A stretch of 8,130 nt of DNA from an uncultured Rikenellaceae bacterium (GTDB lineage Bacteria; Bacteroidota; Bacteroidia; Bacteroidales; Rikenellaceae): the NCBI GenBank assembly GCA_947038135.1, contig CAMQVM010000057.1, positions 1 through 8,130 on the forward strand, read 5' to 3'. The notes below the pieces were generated by a model. The model was not told the DNA's origin. It ran no database searches and saw only the letters and a list, made by a program, of their open reading frames with translations. Below, piece after piece: positions 5,885-8,130 of this stretch. The first letter of the stretch is position 1, and each line of letters begins with the position of its first letter. Position numbers and translations under genes: made by a program.

Positions 5885-7201
5885 ATGGAAACAAAAGCAT
5901 TTCAAAAAATATATACAAAGATAGATAATATCACTAAAGCAACAGTTACAGTTCGAGCATCTGATATAGGCATTGATGAGCTAGCTACTGTAAATGGTCG
6001 CCTAGCGCAGGTGGTGCGTATAGATGGTAGTGAGATTACGCTTCAGGTTTTTTCAGGCACTGAGGGTATATCTACCTCGTCGGAGGTTATTTTTCAAGGT
6101 GAGCCCCCAAAGCTAAAGGTTGGTGATGATCTTGCTGGGCGCATATTTAACGCCTATGGTGAGCCTCTTTTTGGCAGTAAAGAGGTTGTTGGTGAGGCTC
6201 GTGAGATTGGCGGTCCTACCATTAACCCTTATAAGCGTTTGCAGCCGTCAGAGTTTATACCTACTGGTATTGCTGGTATTGACCTAAATAATGCGTTGGT
6301 GTCGGGGCAAAAGATTCCTTTTTTTGCCGATCCAGACCAGCCATATAATCAGGTAATGGCAAATGTTGCTCTTCGTGCTAAGGCTGATAAGATTATATTA
6401 GGTGGTATGGGTATCACTAATGATGACTTTCTATATTTCAAAAATGTATTTGAAAATGCGGGTGCGTTAGAGCGTATTGTGTTTTTTGTAAATACAACAG
6501 AAAATCCTCCAGTAGAGCGTCTTTTAGTTCCTGATATGGCACTTACAGCAGCAGAATATTTTGCTGTTGATAAGAATGAAAAGGTGCTTGTGCTACTTAC
6601 CGATATGACATTATATGCTGATGCACTAGCTATTGTGTCTAACCGTATGGACCAAATTCCATCAAAAGACTCTATGCCTGGTTCGTTATATTCTGACCTT
6701 GCAAAGATCTATGAAAAGGCGGTTCAGCTTCCTGGTGGTGGTTCAATCACTATTGTAGCTGTAACTACGCTGTCGGGTGGTGATATTACTCATGCAGTGC
6801 CTGATAATACAGGTTATATCACTGAGGGGCAGCTATTTCTTCGTAAAGATAGCGATACAGGTAAGGTTATTGTTGACCCTTTCAGAAGTTTATCACGACT
6901 TAAGCAGTTGGTTATCGGTAAAAAGACTCGTGAAGATCACCCTCAGGTAATGAATGCGGCAGTGCGTCTGTTTGCAGATGCGGCAAGTGCTAAAACAAAG
7001 CTTGAAAATGGTTTTGACCTTACCGATTATGATGAGCGTACACTAAAGTTTGCTTTCGACTACTCTAATGATCTTCTATCTATTGATGTAAATATTGACG
7101 TAACGCAGATGCTTGATACAGCATGGGCACTGTTCTCTAAATATTTCAAAAAGTCGGAGGTTGCAATTAAGGAGGAGTTAGTAAACAAATATTGGAAGTA
7201 G
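5885..7201 (+). CDS. ntpB: V/A-type ATPase subunit B (regulatory, non-catalytic)
   Basis: Subunit B alternates with A in the head and supplies the arginine finger to the catalytic site. The expected arginine is R338 in FRSLSRLKQL (333-342). Other family landmarks are GRIFNAYGEP (85-94), LLTDMTLYADAL (237-248) and DNTGYITEGQLFLR (307-320). The P-loop position reads FFADPDQPYNQ (146-156) with no lysine, as expected for the non-catalytic subunit, though it departs from the FSGSGLPHNE form of archaeal B subunits. GKKTREDHPQVMNA (345-358) resembles the chlamydial form rather than the archaeal one. At 438 residues it is slightly shorter than archaeal B subunits (about 460). The ATG is preceded by AAAGAGATAGAAAA, the only upstream sequence in the cluster that vaguely resembles a ribosome binding site. 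The protein appears complete. Confidence 0.98.
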   Translation: METKAFQKIYTKIDNITKATVTVRASDIGIDELATVNGRLAQVVRIDGSEITLQVFSGTEGISTSSEVIFQGEPPKLKVGDDLAGRIFNAYGEPLFGSKEVVGEAREIGGPTINPYKRLQPSEFIPTGIAGIDLNNALVSGQKIPFFADPDQPYNQVMANVALRAKADKIILGGMGITNDDFLYFKNVFENAGALERIVFFVNTTENPPVERLLVPDMALTAAEYFAVDKNEKVLVLLTDMTLYADALAIVSNRMDQIPSKDSMPGSLYSDLAKIYEKAVQLPGGGSITIVAVTTLSGGDITHAVPDNTGYITEGQLFLRKDSDTGKVIVDPFRSLSRLKQLVIGKKTREDHPQVMNAAVRLFADAASAKTKLENGFDLTDYDERTLKFAFDYSNDLLSIDVNIDVTQMLDTAWALFSKYFKKSEVAIKEELVNKYWK

Positions 7202-7273
7202 TAGCCTTAGCATTCATGCAGGCATCTACACAATATTAGTATTAACGATAATCGATATTAACTCTCGTGTGTT

Positions 7274-7885
7274 ATGGCAATAAAGTTTCAATATAACAAA
7301 ACATCTCTGGGCGATTTAGGTCAACAGCTAAAGAGCCGTGAAAAAGCGCTTCCTACTATTAAAAGTAAGGAGTCGGCGCTTCGTTTAGAGGTGAAGAAGG
7401 CAAAAAAAGAGTCTGACGCTTATTTAGAGGAGCTCGCATCTCTTATAGAGAGGCATGAGTATATGTCTGCTTTATGGTGTGAGTTTGATAGTAATTTAAT
7501 TGCTGTTACCGATATAGAGCTAGGGTTCTCAAAAATTGCAGGGGTGAATTTGCCTCATATAAAAAATATTTTCTTTGAAGAGAAGAGTTACAATCTTTTT
7601 TCATCGCCTATATGGATCGGTGAGGGGGTAGCGCTTCTTAAAAAGCTTGCTGAAATAGGTCTTAATAGCGCTTTAAGTAGCGAGAAGGCGGCGATATTAG
7701 AGTATGCACGTAAAAAGACAACTCAAAAAGTTAATCTTTACGAAAAGGTGCAGATACCAGGGTATAAAGAGGCAATGTTGAAGATTAAGCGCTATTTGGA
7801 AGATGAAGAGAACCTCTCTAAGTCGTCACAAAAGATCGTTAAGTCGAGGCATGAAGCAGCTAAAAAAGCAAAACAATATAGTTGA
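7274..7885 (+). CDS. ntpD: V/A-type ATPase subunit D (central rotor shaft)
   Basis: Subunit D is the long antiparallel coiled coil that turns inside the A3B3 head and passes torque to the membrane ring. The family pattern is clear: an N-terminal helix opening with NKTSLGDLGQQL (8-19) and rich in Lys/Glu, a short variable middle section (about 80-125), and a C-terminal helix containing QKVNLYEKVQIP (151-162), the conserved VNALE-x-V-IP-type signature of D subunits. The length of 203 residues is typical. The gap from ntpB is 72 bp, the largest within the cluster; it contains the direct repeat TATTAAC twice but no terminator. No Shine-Dalgarno precedes the ATG. In many relatives subunit F binds D and completes the shaft; no F gene is seen next to it. 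The stop codon is part of a small hairpin (7883-7901). Confidence 0.97.
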   Translation: MAIKFQYNKTSLGDLGQQLKSREKALPTIKSKESALRLEVKKAKKESDAYLEELASLIERHEYMSALWCEFDSNLIAVTDIELGFSKIAGVNLPHIKNIFFEEKSYNLFSSPIWIGEGVALLKKLAEIGLNSALSSEKAAILEYARKKTTQKVNLYEKVQIPGYKEAMLKIKRYLEDEENLSKSSQKIVKSRHEAAKKAKQYS

Positions 7886-7901
7886 TTTGTAACTCAAATC
7901 A
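7883..7901 (+). repeat. Small perfect hairpin at the ntpD stop codon
   Basis: TGATTTG (7883-7889) and CAAATCA (7895-7901) are exact reverse complements around the 5-nt loop TAACT. The first three bases are the ntpD stop codon. No T tract follows, so it is not a standard terminator. It might slow decay of the upstream message or reduce translation or transcription into ntpI, which starts 22 bp further on; that role is inference from position only. Confidence 0.5.
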
Positions 7902-7922
7902 TTAGCATTAAATTTTAAGTGT

Positions 7923-8130
7923 ATGATAACACCGATGATAAAATATACCTTCTTACTGCATCATGCAGAGAGGGAGCGGCTATTGGAGGAGCTTGGGCGA
8001 ACAGCTATTGTAGATATTACAGTGGCTAGTTGGAAGGCTGACGATAGTGATAAAGCTATACTTAGCGATATGTCACGTGCGCATCAGGCTACCGAAAAGC
8101 TTAAGGGCTACATTGCTGTTAATAAAAGCA
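7923..8130 (+). CDS. ntpI: V/A-type ATPase subunit I (membrane stator), N-terminal part
   Basis: Only the first 69 codons are inside the window; the frame is open to the right edge. The sequence MIKYTFLLHHAERERLLEEL followed by GRTAIVDIT matches the start of subunit I (the bacterial counterpart of the eukaryotic a subunit), where KYTFLV-x-H leads into a predicted first alpha/beta segment of the cytoplasmic arm and a LG-x-x-DI strand. The full protein, usually about 600-660 residues, would continue with a coiled-coil arm that binds the peripheral stalks and then about seven or eight membrane helices forming the ion half-channels. Two starts are possible: ATG at 7923, or ATG at 7935 four codons later, which would give MIKYTFLL directly. 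I chose the first, 37 bp after ntpD, with moderate confidence. The position after D fits the E-DUF2764-A-B-D-I-K order. Confidence 0.93.
   Translation, partial: MITPMIKYTFLLHHAERERLLEELGRTAIVDITVASWKADDSDKAILSDMSRAHQATEKLKGYIAVNKS

Overview
The window is a chromosomal segment of a Gram-negative anaerobe-type bacterium, most likely a member of Bacteroidota (Bacteroidales). Three things point there: the V/A-type ATPase genes sit in the E - DUF2764 - A - B - D - I order shared by Bacteroidota, Chlamydiae and spirochaetes; a late acyltransferase of the LpxL/HtrB family implies an outer membrane with lipid A; and none of the eight genes has a clear Shine-Dalgarno sequence, their upstream sequences being A/T-rich as is usual in Bacteroidota. 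All three stop codons are used, so the genetic code is standard. Every gene is on the + strand.

Bases 1-165 hold two hairpin/T-tract structures that look like intrinsic terminators, probably closing a transcription unit that ends at or just before the left edge. Bases 166-703 are a very AT-rich non-coding stretch with no gene. Its right half (520-621) is rich in structure: a perfect 24-bp palindrome followed by a set of nested, nearly concentric inverted repeats.

Bases 704-2451 carry nfo (endonuclease IV, DNA base-excision repair), followed after 2 bp by an LpxL/HtrB-family acyltransferase (lipid A or other lipid acylation). From 2509 to the right edge runs the V/A-type ATPase cluster: ntpE (peripheral stalk), a DUF2764 protein in the place where subunit C normally lies, ntpA (catalytic), ntpB (nucleotide-binding, non-catalytic), ntpD (central rotor shaft) and the first 69 codons of ntpI (membrane stator), which runs off the window. 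The rotor-ring gene (ntpK) is expected just downstream but is not seen. Gaps between the ATPase genes are 37-72 bp with no strong terminator, so they probably form one operon; read-through from nfo and the acyltransferase is possible because no terminator was seen in the 57-bp gap before ntpE.

The ATPase genes together encode an ion-translocating rotary machine at the inner membrane. Its direction (ATP-driven pump or ATP synthase) and ion (H+ or Na+) cannot be read from this window. The main biological point is the reduced gene set: no recognisable F or G/H gene is present in the sequenced part, and a poorly characterised DUF2764 protein stands in for subunit C. I see no mobile element, CRISPR array, RNA gene or defence system, and no clearly novel system.
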